DNA of 64,000 nucleotides from Acidovorax sp. sic0104 (GCF_019219095.1 NZ_JAHUWH010000002.1:186001-250000); one strand, 5' to 3'. Shown: positions 34,299 to 43,157, numbered from the stretch's first letter. A program made the numbers and translations. The notes: generated by a model from the sequence alone, not told the origin.

Positions 34299-34550
34299 AT
34301 GTTTTCCATCATCGGAACCATCGTCGTCGGCTTCATCGTCGGCCTGATCGCGCGCGCCGTGAAGCCGGGCGACGACAAGCTGGGCTGGATCATGACCACG
34401 GTGCTGGGCATCGCCGGGTCGTTCCTGGCGCGGTACGCGGGCGTGGCGCTTGGCTGGTATGCCCCCGGGGCGCCGGCAGGCTGGATCGCATCGGTTGTCG
34501 GCGCCATCGTGCTGCTGGTGATCTACGGGCTGGTCAAGAAGAAGGCCTGA
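34299..34550 (+). CDS. GlsB/YeaQ/YmgE-family small membrane protein (second copy)
   Basis: An 83-residue, three-helix membrane protein paralogous to the one at 15746, with GLIARAVKPGDDKLGWIMTT, VLGIAGSFLA and AGWIASVVGAIVLL. AAGGA lies five bases before the ATG. The family is stress-associated; its role is unknown. It sits alone between a methyltransferase gene and an SRPBCC gene. Confidence 0.85.
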   Translation: MFSIIGTIVVGFIVGLIARAVKPGDDKLGWIMTTVLGIAGSFLARYAGVALGWYAPGAPAGWIASVVGAIVLLVIYGLVKKKA

Positions 34551-34733
34551 TACGCAGGCGCAAGGGCGCTGCCCAGACACCGCAAGGGCTCGCGCCGGCA
34601 GCGATGCCCAACCTGATCCGGGCACGAGGCGCTGCCCGGCCAGTCCGCCTGGAAGAATTCAACGCCTCGGCCGTGGAACGGTCGGCGGTCCAGCGCCCAT
34701 CAGCCAGAAAAGCTGCGCGCCAGACCAGCTGGG

Positions 34734-35189
34734 TCACACGCTGGATGCGTGTGGGGCTCCAGCCCCCGACCGACGCACACATTCGGCCTGCAGCCCTTGC
34801 GCCTCCATTTGCAGGTATTGGCGCACCAGTTTGTCTGTGAACAGAACTGCAATCCGCGCAAGCGGCCCGGCAAACCTCAGGTTCAGCGTCAATGTGCATT
34901 CGCGCCCGTCGGGCGTGAGGACGTGGTCCGCCACGGCCCACACGGCGCGCCCTTCGGAGCGCCAGGTGAACCTGTGTCCGGGTTGCCAATCGACGACCGT
35001 CATCTTCGCCACGGGTAGCTTCGGCTGCTTCACTTCAAACCGGGCGCCCACCCCCATCGGGCTTGTGCCAAGAGGACGCACGCTGCTCATCGATTCTGTC
35101 CAATGAGGCCATTTTTCGACATCCACAAGAATGTCCCAAACCTTTTCGCACGGGGCTGGAATGGTTATGCCGGTCGAGAAAACTGTCAT
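34734..35189 (-). CDS. SRPBCC-fold (START-like) protein
   Basis: A 151-residue helix-grip protein. FSTGITIPAPCEKVWDILVDVEKWPHWTESM is the usual opening of the polyketide-cyclase/AHSA1-like group, and VVDWQPGHRFTWRSEG is the middle strand pattern. It probably binds a hydrophobic ligand; no catalytic residues stand out. The C-terminal tail is Arg/Ala-rich. It lies at the edge of the A+T-richer patch that follows. Confidence 0.78.
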   Translation of the reverse strand: MTVFSTGITIPAPCEKVWDILVDVEKWPHWTESMSSVRPLGTSPMGVGARFEVKQPKLPVAKMTVVDWQPGHRFTWRSEGRAVWAVADHVLTPDGRECTLTLNLRFAGPLARIAVLFTDKLVRQYLQMEAQGLQAECVRRSGAGAPHASSV

Positions 35190-35443
35190 GACTACTGCAC
35201 AGAAGAATAAAAATCATTGGCCAACCGGGCACAACGAGGTTGATTTCAAAGAATGATATCTCCATCTTCTTCAACACCTTCTTTGTGCCGACTCATTGAT
35301 TTTATAGCAGGCCGAATATCCAGATGCAATCATGCTCTTGCATGATTGCATTTCCACAACCGGAATATTAGGCTGCATGAGCGAGGCAAAGGCACACTTA
35401 AATATGCCAGCAAATTCCACTCGCCATATTTTTCACCCAGCAG

Positions 35444-35917
35444 ATGCTATATATTCTTTCCAGAATACTCTCACCATACGACGCGGCCGATGTTTTCATC
35501 GGTGCCTTTGCCACTTTTCAAAAAGCACAGGCCGCAAGGAAAGCCGTCATGGAACTTTGGGAGCAAGGCGACCCGTACAGCAAACAAAGCTATCGGATCG
35601 CCGATTTGCAAGCAGATCTCATTATTTCTGAAATCACAGATATTCGTCTGGATGACAGCCAGGCCTTTGGATACATCGTCAGTGAATTCTGCGACTCACA
35701 CAGCATGCTCACCAGAAGCTTCCTGTCAGCGCATTCGAGTCACGAGGACGCTGAAGCGTTCGTGAAGCGGCACAAGCTTGAAGAATCTCCGTGCATTGGA
35801 GGCATTTTCTGGCACGATATATTGACGACAAAGATCAACCCCGAATTGATCGACGTGCTGCACATCGCCAACAGAGCCAATCGGCATAAGATCAATCGGC
35901 AATTCATTCCCGCCTGA
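35444..35917 (+). CDS. Orphan hypothetical protein in A+T-rich DNA
   Basis: A 157-residue soluble, mixed alpha/beta protein that I do not recognise. VFIGAFATFQKAQAARKAVMELWEQGD gives a strand-helix pattern, and DAEAFVKRHKLEESPC another helix. Codon use and base composition differ from neighbours: the stretch 35190-36080 is clearly less GC-rich than the rest of the window. No ribosome site is evident before ATG 35444, so the start is uncertain. Likely acquired by transfer, inferred from composition only. Confidence 0.6.
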   Translation: MLYILSRILSPYDAADVFIGAFATFQKAQAARKAVMELWEQGDPYSKQSYRIADLQADLIISEITDIRLDDSQAFGYIVSEFCDSHSMLTRSFLSAHSSHEDAEAFVKRHKLEESPCIGGIFWHDILTTKINPELIDVLHIANRANRHKINRQFIPA

Positions 35918-36082
35918 TTTGTCAACAAGAAACATTCAAAGAGATGATCTCAGATTATCTCGGTCATATTTTTGGGCACCGCTGAAAAAGCAACGAACCT
36001 TTCATGCATCGTCATTTCAATCTCGGGCGTTGGCATTGATGAATTTCTCGTCCCGTTTCTGATTCCGCATCGAAAACCGACA

Positions 36083-36727
36083 TCATCCCAGGGCGGGCGG
36101 CAGCGCAGGGCCCGCAGCCCCGTGCAGCATCAAGGCCACGTACTGCAGCAGCATCACTGTCTTGCCATCCTGAATGGTTCCGTTGCGGATGCCTTCGAGC
36201 GCCTGTGCCAGCGGCATCTCGGTGACCTCGATGTCCTCGCCCTCGTCGGCCAGCCCACCTCCCTCCCGGATGCGGTCCTGAGGCTGGTACTCGGCCACGA
36301 AGAAGTGCAACTTCTCGGTGACCGAACCGGGGCTCATGTAGGCCTCAAACACCTTGCGGGGCTGGCGCACGCGGTAGCCTGTCTCTTCCTCGGCTTCGCG
36401 GCGAATGCAGGTTTCGGGGTCGTCGCCATCGAGCAGGCCGGCGCAGGTTTCGATCAGCATGCCGTCTGCGCTGCCATTGAGAAACGCGGGCAGGCGAAAC
36501 TGGCGTGTGAGCACCACCGTGCGCCGCTCTGGGTCGAACAGCAGCAGCGCCGCACCGTTGCCCCGGTCGTAGGCTTCGCGGATCTGGCGCTGCCACTGGC
36601 CGTCGCGCCGGCGCAGGTCCAGCGTGACCTTGCGCAAGGTATACCAGTGGTCCGACAGCACCTCCACCGTCTGCAGCCGGACATGCTCGGTGCTGGCGGG
36701 CACCGGCGCAGGCACGGGGCGGCTCAC
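36083..36727 (-). CDS. nudK: GDP-mannose pyrophosphatase NudK-type Nudix hydrolase
   Basis: A 214-residue Nudix hydrolase. The Nudix box is GLLDGDDPETCIRREAEEET followed by GY (about 97-118), with Arg/Glu of REAEEE as metal ligands. GNGAALLLFDPERRTVVL, QFRLPAFLNG and FEAYMSPGSVTEKLHFFVAEY match E. coli NudK, which cuts GDP-mannose; ADP-sugars are an alternative. The start is a GTG at 36727 whose second and third bases overlap the stop of the upstream DUF4406 gene (GTGA), so they are translationally coupled. Confidence 0.87.
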   Translation of the reverse strand: MSRPVPAPVPASTEHVRLQTVEVLSDHWYTLRKVTLDLRRRDGQWQRQIREAYDRGNGAALLLFDPERRTVVLTRQFRLPAFLNGSADGMLIETCAGLLDGDDPETCIRREAEEETGYRVRQPRKVFEAYMSPGSVTEKLHFFVAEYQPQDRIREGGGLADEGEDIEVTEMPLAQALEGIRNGTIQDGKTVMLLQYVALMLHGAAGPALPPALG

Positions 36728-37140
36728 GGGCGGGCCTCCTGCGCACCCTGCGGGCGCAGCGGCAGTTCGCTCACATCGTGCACCACGGGCAGCCCGCGCG
36801 CACGGGCCCGTGCCACATCCATGTCGGCCCCGCGCGACGCGCCGGGCAGGCGCAGCACGGCGTCGCAGCGCGCGAGCAGCCGCTCTGCCACCGGGTACTG
36901 GTAGGCGTGGAAGACCGCATCGCCCGGCTCCCGGCCGCCCGCCGCGTGGATGATGGGCAGGGCCAGCCATTCGCCGAGCATCGGCAGGTGGCCGCGCTCG
37001 TAGATCGGCAACGCGGCGGCTTCCAGGCGGGCGCGGTTGGCAGCGATCCGGGCCGGATCGCCGTCGGTGCCGGAGAGATAGGGGCCGGCGATCAGCACCA
37101 GCAGCGGAAGATCTTGGGGTATGGCGGCGGAAAAGCTCAT
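36724..37140 (-). CDS. DUF4406 / nucleoside 2-deoxyribosyltransferase-like protein
   Basis: A 138-residue Rossmann-like protein. VLIAGPYLSGTDGDP, IYERGHLPML, CDAVLRLPGASRGADMDVARARARGLPV are the DUF4406 pattern related to nucleoside 2-deoxyribosyltransferases. Start 37140 is preferred over 37149 because AAGG lies nine bases upstream of it and abuts the earlier ATG. Paired with the NudK gene and divergent from a DeoR regulator, it suggests salvage or clean-up of nucleotides/nucleotide-sugars. Confidence 0.78.
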   Translation of the reverse strand: MSFSAAIPQDLPLLVLIAGPYLSGTDGDPARIAANRARLEAAALPIYERGHLPMLGEWLALPIIHAAGGREPGDAVFHAYQYPVAERLLARCDAVLRLPGASRGADMDVARARARGLPVVHDVSELPLRPQGAQEARP

Positions 37141-37160
37141 TCTTGGCATCCTTCAATTCG

Positions 37161-37200
37161 TGCAATATCATGCACAAACATGCAAATTCACGCAAGCCTG
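37161..37200. promoter_or_regulatory. Four 10-bp phased repeats, candidate DeoR operator
   Basis: Consecutive decamers TGCAATATCA, TGCACAAACA, TGCAAATTCA and CGCAAGCCTG share TGCANNNNCA in the first three. Ten-base phasing puts them on one face of the helix. They lie between the DUF4406 start and the DeoR start, A+T-richer than surroundings. DeoR-family regulators bind repeated short sites, so this is a good operator candidate. Confidence 0.6.
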
Positions 37201-37228
37201 CACCCGCCCTTCGCTGCGCCCTGACACG

Positions 37229-37990
37229 ATGCTCACCACACAACGCAAACAGCTCATCCTCGAACGCCTGCGGCAGACCGGCCAGATCGTGGCCAAGGCC
37301 CTCAGCGAAGAACTCGGCATCTCCGAGGACACGGTGCGGCGAGACCTGCGCGAACTGGCGGCCGAGGGCCTGCTGCAACGCGTGCACGGCGGCGCCCTGC
37401 CCGCTTCCGCCGCCGTGGGCAGCCTGCAGGTGCGCGAGCGCCTTGCCCCCGAGGACAAGCGCGCACTGGGCCGCGCAGGGGCGGCGCTGGTGCAGCCCGG
37501 CCAGGTGGTGATCCTGGACGGCGGCACCACGTCGCTGCAGGTCGTGCAGCACTTGCCGCTGCACCTGCGCGCCACCGTGGTCACGCACAGCCCGGCCGTG
37601 GCCGTCGCATTGGCCGGCCATGCCGAGGTCGAGGTGCTGGTGCTCGGAGGCCGCCTGTTTCGCCACTCGATGGTGAACGTCGGCGCCGCCGTAGTGGAGG
37701 CCGCTGCCCGGTTGCGCGCCGATCTGTACCTGATGGGCGTGACCGGCGTGCACCCGCAGGCGGGCCTGACCACGGGCGATTTCGAGGAGGCGGCCGTCAA
37801 GCGCGCCTTGCACCAGCGAGCGGCCGAGACGGTGGTGCTGGCATCCGCCGACAAGCTGGGCGCTGCGTCAGCCTTCACCGTGGCGCCGCTCACGGCCCTG
37901 GCGGGGCTGATGGTGCCTGCGGGCACGCCCCCTCAGATGCGCGAGGCGCTGGAGGCTGCCGGAACGCCGGTGACCTTGGCCCCAGCCTGA
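37229..37990 (+). CDS. DeoR-family transcriptional regulator
   Basis: A 253-residue repressor-type regulator. The N-terminal DeoR helix-turn-helix is RKQLILERLRQTGQIVAKALSEELGISEDTVRRDLRELAAEGLL; HGGALP follows. The C-terminal sugar-phosphate-sensing domain has ILDGGTTSLQVVQHLP, VTHSPAVA and VLGGRLFRHSMVNVGAA. Its ligand is probably a phosphorylated sugar. ATG 37229 is chosen over 37121 since the HTH begins there. It is divergent from the DUF4406-nudK pair and probably controls it. Confidence 0.9.
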   Translation: MLTTQRKQLILERLRQTGQIVAKALSEELGISEDTVRRDLRELAAEGLLQRVHGGALPASAAVGSLQVRERLAPEDKRALGRAGAALVQPGQVVILDGGTTSLQVVQHLPLHLRATVVTHSPAVAVALAGHAEVEVLVLGGRLFRHSMVNVGAAVVEAAARLRADLYLMGVTGVHPQAGLTTGDFEEAAVKRALHQRAAETVVLASADKLGAASAFTVAPLTALAGLMVPAGTPPQMREALEAAGTPVTLAPA

Positions 37991-38005
37991 CGACTGCCCC
38001 GGCCC

Positions 38006-38944
38006 CTATTCGCTGGCCAGGGCAACCGCCGGGCGCCCTGGCGGGGCATGCCGGGCCATCAACGCCGCCACCCAGTCGATGAACGCCCGCGCCTTGGCGC
38101 TGACATGGCGGTTGGGCGGATAGGCCACGTACAGCGGCATCGGGTCCAGCTCCCAGTCTTCGAACAGGGGCACCAGTTCACCGCTGCCCAGGTGCGGCAA
38201 GGCCATGTAGTGCGGCAGCCACAGGATTCCCATGCCCGCGAGCCCTGCCGCCAGATAGGCATTGCCGTCGTCCACCGCCAGCACATACCGCCCTTGCACT
38301 TGCACGTGCTCTTCGCCGCGCCGCATGGCATACGGAAAAGTCTTGCCCGAGCGGGACCACAGGAAGCCCACGACCCGGTGGTGCGAGTCTTCCAGATCCT
38401 TGGGATGAGGGGGCAGGCCCGCCCCCTCCAGGTAGCCCGGTGCCGCGTACACCCCCAGTTGCAGGTCGCCCACACGCCGCGCGATGAGGGACTGGTCCTT
38501 GATCTCCCCTCCACGTAGCACGCAGTCCACGTTGTCGCCGATGAGGTCGACCATTCGGTCGCTCACGCCCATGTCGAGCTGGATGTCGGGATGGCGCGCA
38601 TGGAAGTCCGGCAGCGCAGGCACCAGGATCAGGCGCGCCAGCGGGCTGGGGACGTCCACGCGCAGCCGGCCCCGGGGAGCTGCCGATGCGCTGGACAGGC
38701 TGGTCTCTGCATCGTCCAGGTCGGCCAGCAGGCGTACTGCGCGCTCGTAGTAGGCGGCGCCGTCGGCGGTGACCTGCACCCGGCGGGTGGTGCGGTGCAG
38801 CAGCTTCACGCGCAGCCGTGCCTCCAGCTGCTGCACCAGTTGCGTGACGGTGGTCTTGCTCACATGCAGGGTGTCGGCCGCCCTGGTGAAGCTACCGGAC
38901 TCGACCACCCGCACGAACGCCTGCATTGCATCGAACCGGTCCAT
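38006..38944 (-). CDS. LysR-family transcriptional regulator
   Basis: A 312-residue LysR regulator. The winged helix is MDRFDAMQAFVRVVESGSFTRAADTLHVSKTTVTQLVQQLEARL, and the PBP-like effector domain covers about 90-300 (GRLRVDVPSPLARLILVPAL). ATG 38944 has AAGGAG ten bases upstream. Longer in-frame extensions are possible but lie in the promoter region. It is divergent from a RidA gene, which it may regulate, as suggested by the LysR box between them. Confidence 0.9.
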   Translation of the reverse strand: MDRFDAMQAFVRVVESGSFTRAADTLHVSKTTVTQLVQQLEARLRVKLLHRTTRRVQVTADGAAYYERAVRLLADLDDAETSLSSASAAPRGRLRVDVPSPLARLILVPALPDFHARHPDIQLDMGVSDRMVDLIGDNVDCVLRGGEIKDQSLIARRVGDLQLGVYAAPGYLEGAGLPPHPKDLEDSHHRVVGFLWSRSGKTFPYAMRRGEEHVQVQGRYVLAVDDGNAYLAAGLAGMGILWLPHYMALPHLGSGELVPLFEDWELDPMPLYVAYPPNRHVSAKARAFIDWVAALMARHAPPGRPAVALASE

Positions 38945-38971
38945 CGGCACCGTACTCCTTATGGCCAAAGA

Positions 38972-38988
38972 TTGTTTGGAGTTTACAA
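38972..38988. promoter_or_regulatory. Candidate LysR box TTGT-N9-ACAA
   Basis: In the divergent gap, TTGTTTGGAGTTTACAA has TTGT and ACAA nine bases apart and a T-N11-A core. It is centred about 36 bases upstream of the LysR start. Confidence 0.45.
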
Positions 38989-39117
38989 ACAGTGATGGAC
39001 AGACGGGCCCGTTTATCTCCGGCGTGCCCGCCGATAAATTCCTCGCATCGACCACCCCGGGCCGACACGGCCCCCACGGCCTGCCGGCCAAGATGCCCAC
39101 CGAAAGGAATACACACC

Positions 39118-39552
39118 ATGCCCATGCCTTCGACCTCCCCGCGCGATGTGGTCTTTCCACCCGGACGCCAGGCGCTGTACGAGAAGAACCGCTACTCACC
39201 CGCCATCCGGTCCAACGGCTTCCTGTTCGTGTCCGGCCAGGTCGGAAGCCGGCCCGACGGCTCGCCCGAACCCGACCTTCAGGCCCAGGTACGCCTGGCC
39301 TTCGACAACCTCAGCGCGGTCCTGCAGGCCGCAGGTTGCACGTTCGACGATGTGATCGACGTGACCGTCTTCATGGTGAACCCTGAAGCCCACTTCGAGG
39401 CTGCGTGGGAGGTGGTGGGCGAGTACTGGGGCCAGGCGCCCCACCCCACGCTCACGGGCATCGGCGTGACCTGGCTCTACGGCTTCCAGTTCGAGATCAA
39501 GGTGATCGCCAAGCTGCCGGTCGGCGCAGCCGGTGCGGCCGCGACGCGCTGA
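39118..39552 (+). CDS. RidA-family enamine/imine deaminase-like protein
   Basis: A 144-residue RidA-fold protein (YjgF/L-PSP group), which hydrolyses reactive enamine/imine intermediates. It shows YSPAIRSNGFLFVSGQVGS, LAFDNLSAVLQAAGCTFDDVIDVTVFM and GVTWLYGFQFEIKVIA. The canonical C-terminal arginine/glutamate set is not fully clear, so it may be a RidA subgroup member with another substrate. AAAGGA lies about nine bases before ATG 39118. Divergent from a LysR regulator. Confidence 0.85.
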   Translation: MPMPSTSPRDVVFPPGRQALYEKNRYSPAIRSNGFLFVSGQVGSRPDGSPEPDLQAQVRLAFDNLSAVLQAAGCTFDDVIDVTVFMVNPEAHFEAAWEVVGEYWGQAPHPTLTGIGVTWLYGFQFEIKVIAKLPVGAAGAAATR

Positions 39553-39571
39553 GCGCCTGCGCCGAGCTGCA

Positions 39572-40462
39572 TCAGCGGGCCCCGGCGCGCAGGGTGTCCA
39601 CCAATGCCTGCGCGAACCCCGACAGCACGGCTCCCCGGCGCACGCAGATCTGCAGGTCGCGCTGCGCCCACGGCTCGTCCATCTCGACCACGACGGGCGG
39701 CTCGCTCAGCCCCGCCGTCGGTACGGCGCCGCGCGGCACCAGGCCGATGCCCACGCCCGCACCCACCATGCGGCACACGGCCTCGAAACTGCGCACCTGG
39801 ATGCGCACGTCCAGATGCCGGCCCAGCGCGGCGGCCGCGTTCATCGTGAAAGTGTGGATGGCCGACCCCGCGTGCAGCATCACGAACGCATGGTCCAGCA
39901 CCTCGGCAAAGCCGACCTTCGTGCGCCCGGCCAGCGCGTGGCCTGCCGGGACAATGAGCACCAGCCGGTCCTGCCGGTAAGGGGCCAGTTCCACGTCTGC
40001 GCCCGTGCCGCTGTCGGCCAGCACGCCCAGCTCGATCTCGCCATTGGCCACCGCCACGACGATGTCGGCGCTGGTGCGCTCCTCCAGGGTCACGCTGACC
40101 TGCGGGTGCCGCTTGAGGAAACCGGCCAGATCGTCCGGCAGGAAGGTGTGCGTGGCATGGGTATTGGCCCACAGGCTCACATGGCCACGGATGCCGGTGG
40201 CGAACGGCGACAGGTTGGCATGCATCTGCTCGATGCTGGCCAGCACCTGGCGTGCATTGCGCAGCAAGGCCTCGCCCGCCCGCGTGAGCGCAAGGCCCCG
40301 GGTCTGGCGTTCGAACAGGGACGTGTTCAGCGCTTCCTCCAGCCGCCGCAGCCGGTGGCTGGCCGACGACGGCGCAAGGTAAGCACGCGCAGCGCCCCGC
40401 GTGAGGTTGCGCTCCTCGGCCATGGCCACAAAAAGACGCAGGTCGGTAAGGTCGTAGTTCAA
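39572..40462 (-). CDS. LysR-family transcriptional regulator
   Basis: A 296-residue LysR regulator with the winged helix LTDLRLFVAMAEERNLTRGAARAYLAPSSASHRLRRLEEAL and a type 2 binding-protein effector domain (about 90-290). A TTG start at 40462 is proposed because AGGGG sits five bases upstream and the family start (YDLTDLRLF) begins there; upstream frame continues but reads through the operator. It is divergent from an EamA exporter. Confidence 0.87.
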   Translation of the reverse strand: MNYDLTDLRLFVAMAEERNLTRGAARAYLAPSSASHRLRRLEEALNTSLFERQTRGLALTRAGEALLRNARQVLASIEQMHANLSPFATGIRGHVSLWANTHATHTFLPDDLAGFLKRHPQVSVTLEERTSADIVVAVANGEIELGVLADSGTGADVELAPYRQDRLVLIVPAGHALAGRTKVGFAEVLDHAFVMLHAGSAIHTFTMNAAAALGRHLDVRIQVRSFEAVCRMVGAGVGIGLVPRGAVPTAGLSEPPVVVEMDEPWAQRDLQICVRRGAVLSGFAQALVDTLRAGAR

Positions 40463-40474
40463 TGCGGCCCCTAT

Positions 40475-40493
40475 CGTTCGTTGAATACGAACG
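40475..40493. promoter_or_regulatory. Perfect LysR-type inverted repeat
   Basis: CGTTCGT-TGAAT-ACGAACG has seven-base perfect arms and a T-N11-A core, placed 12 bases before the TTG start of the LysR gene and 150 bases before the divergent EamA gene. This is the classic position for autoregulation and activation of the opposite gene. Confidence 0.65.
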
Positions 40494-40640
40494 CATGGTT
40501 GCAGGATGAGCAATTGTGCCCGACCTTCCAAAGAGGCACGATGGCACCTAGCTCCTCAACACACGCCCATGGGGCGCCTGCACAGCGTTCGGATTTTCCG
40601 CACACGCTGACTGCTTTGCTCACCCCACGCGCTCTGCCCC

Positions 40641-41606
40641 ATGCCCTGGAAAAACTGGTCCTCAGAACGCCTTGGTCTTGCCCTCGCCATCCTGGCGGCG
40701 CTGGGCTTTTCGTTCAAGGCCATCTTCGTCAAGCTGGCCTACGCCGTGCCGCAGGCGGTGCCCGTCGATTCCGTCACCCTGCTATGCCTGCGCATGGCGT
40801 TCTCGGTGCCCGTCTTCGCCTGGGTCGGCTGGCGCGCCAGCCGTAACCTGGCACCACTGGGCGGGCGCGACTGGCTTGCCATTGTTGCCCTGGGCCTGCT
40901 GGGCTACTACGGCGCGAGCATCCTGGACTTCATCGGTTTGCAGTACATCACCGCCAGCCTGGAGCGGCTGATCCTGTTCACCTATCCCACGCTCACCATC
41001 CTGATCGGCGTGCTGTTCATGGGACACAAGGCCTCGCGGCGCGAGATGGGGGCGCTGCTGCTGTCCTACGCGGGCATCGGCCTGGCCTTCGCGCACGACC
41101 TGCAGGTGGCGGGCGACATGCATGCGGTGCTGATCGGCGCCGGATTCGTGTTCGGCTCGGCCGTCTCGTACGCGTTCTACCAGGCGGGCAGCGAGCCGGC
41201 CATCCGCCGCATGGGGGCGGCGCGCTTCACCGCGCTGGCCATGCTGGTGTCCACCGGCGCCACGCTGCTGCATTTTTGCGTGTCGCAGCCTGCCGGCGCG
41301 CTGGTGCAGCCCGCGCCGGTCTATCTGCACGCACTGGGCATGGCCATCTTCTCGACCGTTCTGCCGGTGTTCATGACGTCCGCCGCCATCCGCCGCATCG
41401 GCGCATCCAAGACTGCGCTCATCGGCACGCTGGGGCCGATACTGACGATCTTCTTCGGTGCCTGGCTGCTGGGCGAGCCTCTGTCCGCCTGGCAACTCGG
41501 CGGCGCGGGACTGGTGCTCGCGGGGGTCATGCTGATCAGCAAGGTCGGCATGGACACAGGTTTCCTGCGCTGGGCGGGCAAGGCATTGCTGCCTTTGAAA
41601 CGCTAG
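40641..41606 (+). CDS. DMT-superfamily transporter, EamA domains
   Basis: A 321-residue inner-membrane exporter. The first EamA half begins [22 protein letters not shown], with [22 protein letters not shown], and the second has [42 protein letters not shown] and [17 protein letters not shown]. About ten hydrophobic segments. It is divergent from the LysR regulator at 39572, which probably controls it. Substrate unknown. Confidence 0.88.
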   Translation: MPWKNWSSERLGLALAILAALGFSFKAIFVKLAYAVPQAVPVDSVTLLCLRMAFSVPVFAWVGWRASRNLAPLGGRDWLAIVALGLLGYYGASILDFIGLQYITASLERLILFTYPTLTILIGVLFMGHKASRREMGALLLSYAGIGLAFAHDLQVAGDMHAVLIGAGFVFGSAVSYAFYQAGSEPAIRRMGAARFTALAMLVSTGATLLHFCVSQPAGALVQPAPVYLHALGMAIFSTVLPVFMTSAAIRRIGASKTALIGTLGPILTIFFGAWLLGEPLSAWQLGGAGLVLAGVMLISKVGMDTGFLRWAGKALLPLKR

Positions 41607-41660
41607 CGAGACCCCTGCGCCCCGGCGAGGTGCGTGCAGGAAACGGCTGCCGCACAAGGG

Positions 41661-41689
41661 CAAAAAAAAGCCCGCAACGAAGCGGGCTT
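41661..41689 (-). terminator. Rho-independent terminator of the aspartate kinase gene
   Basis: Stem AAGCCCGC/GCGGGCTT with a six-base loop and, on the minus strand, a run of eight T after the stem. It lies 47 bases beyond the aspartate kinase stop and also separates it from the EamA gene. Confidence 0.8.
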
Positions 41690-41735
41690 GCCGACGGGCC
41701 GGCTGGAGCACTGTGGCGGATGCCACAGTGCCGCC

Positions 41736-43157
41736 TCAGGCGCGCGGAACGGGGGCGCCGGAGTTGACGCACAGCTCCATGTTCAGCGCCTTGACCGCGG
41801 TCTTGTAGTCCTCGCGTTCGATCACGAACTGCATGTTCACCTGGCGCAGCGTCTGCGACACGCAGTTCACGTTGACCTGGGCATCGGCCAGTGCCTGCGC
41901 CGCCTTGGCCAGCACGCCGGGAATGCCGATGTTGGAGCCGATGGTGCACACGATCGCGCTGGGCTTGATCGTCACGATCTGGTAGAGCTCCTGCAGCTCT
42001 TCGACGAACGCAGGCGTGAGCTGGTTGTCCCACACCAGGTGCGCGATGGAGTTGGCGTTGGTCGCCTTCAGGATGTAGCTCACATCGTGCTTGCAGAAGA
42101 CGTTCATCAGGCCGGCATCGAAGCCCACGGTGCCCACCATGCTGGGGTCGTGGATCTCGATCAGCGTGACCTTGTCGGTGCCGGTGACGATCTCCACGCG
42201 CGCGCGCTCGCCCACGAAGTCTTTGGTGATCAGCGTGCCCGGGTGGTCGGGCTCAAACGTATTCTTCAGGCGGATCGGAATGCCGGCCAGTTCCATGGGC
42301 TTGGCGGCCTTGGGGTGGATGGCTTCCATGCCCACGTCGGCCAGTTGATCGGCCACGTCGTAGTTGGTGGCGCCCACCACGATGGCGTTTTCCAGGCCCA
42401 CCAGGTTGGGATCGGCCGACGAGAGGTGGAATTCCTTGTGGATCACGGCCTCGGCGGGGCGCACTTCCACCGCGATCTTGCTGAAGGTGACCTCGGAGTA
42501 GCCACGGTCGAACTCGCGCATGATGCCTTCGGTGCCCTTGGTGTAGCCCGTGGCCACGACGACCTTGTCGCTCAGATCCAGGTTCTTGAAGCTGTGGGCG
42601 ATGCGCTCGTCGATCGTCCAGGCCTCGTTGTCGTCAAAACCCGCCAGATCCATGAGGACCGCGTTCACGCCGTTGGCCTTGAGGATCTCGACCGAGTTGA
42701 ACGCGCTGTGCGATTCGCCGATGGAGGCGAGCACCTCGCGGGCGGCCAGCAGCACATCCTTGCGGCTGAGGTAGCCGCTTGAGAGCACATGGTGCATTGC
42801 GTTCAGGTATTCGCCGGCGTGGCTGATGCGCTGGTCGATGAAGGCATCGGCCACATCCAGCGGCAGGCCCAGGTCGGCATAGCCCGCATTGAGCTTCTTC
42901 AGGCTGGTGGACAAAGCCGCCAGCGCATCCTGATAGCCCTTGCCTTCGGCAAACAGCGCATAGATGCCACGCTCGCCCGTCTTCTTGTGCTCCAGCAGCT
43001 GGTTGGTCACGCCGGAATAGGCGGACACCACGTAGATCCGGCCATAAATGCGCTTGGGATCGTGCAGCACGATGTGGCGCAGCACATCGCCAAAGGCGGT
43101 CATGGAAGTGCCGCCGATCTTCTCGACAGAGATCTTGGAGTTTTGAACGTCTTGCAT
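41736..43157 (-). CDS. Aspartate kinase, Ask_Ect type
   Basis: A 473-residue aspartate kinase, which phosphorylates L-aspartate to aspartyl phosphate. The opening VEKIGGTSMTAF replaces the usual VxKFGGTS and is typical of the Ask_Ect isoform of ectoine clusters. Further motifs are ISHAGEYLNAM, LMDLAGF, VATGYTKGTEGIMREFDRGYS and EVTFSK. Two ACT domains at about 330-460 (TLIEIHDPSMVGTVGF, VCTIGSNIGIPG) suggest feedback control. No ectA, ectB or ectC is in the window. The gene stands alone, with a strong terminator. Confidence 0.85.
   Translation of the reverse strand: MQDVQNSKISVEKIGGTSMTAFGDVLRHIVLHDPKRIYGRIYVVSAYSGVTNQLLEHKKTGERGIYALFAEGKGYQDALAALSTSLKKLNAGYADLGLPLDVADAFIDQRISHAGEYLNAMHHVLSSGYLSRKDVLLAAREVLASIGESHSAFNSVEILKANGVNAVLMDLAGFDDNEAWTIDERIAHSFKNLDLSDKVVVATGYTKGTEGIMREFDRGYSEVTFSKIAVEVRPAEAVIHKEFHLSSADPNLVGLENAIVVGATNYDVADQLADVGMEAIHPKAAKPMELAGIPIRLKNTFEPDHPGTLITKDFVGERARVEIVTGTDKVTLIEIHDPSMVGTVGFDAGLMNVFCKHDVSYILKATNANSIAHLVWDNQLTPAFVEELQELYQIVTIKPSAIVCTIGSNIGIPGVLAKAAQALADAQVNVNCVSQTLRQVNMQFVIEREDYKTAVKALNMELCVNSGAPVPRA

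Noticed and set aside
41736-43157. Part of an ectoine synthesis operon
   Set aside because: No ectA, ectB or ectC is present on either side; only the kinase isoform resembles that of ectoine clusters.
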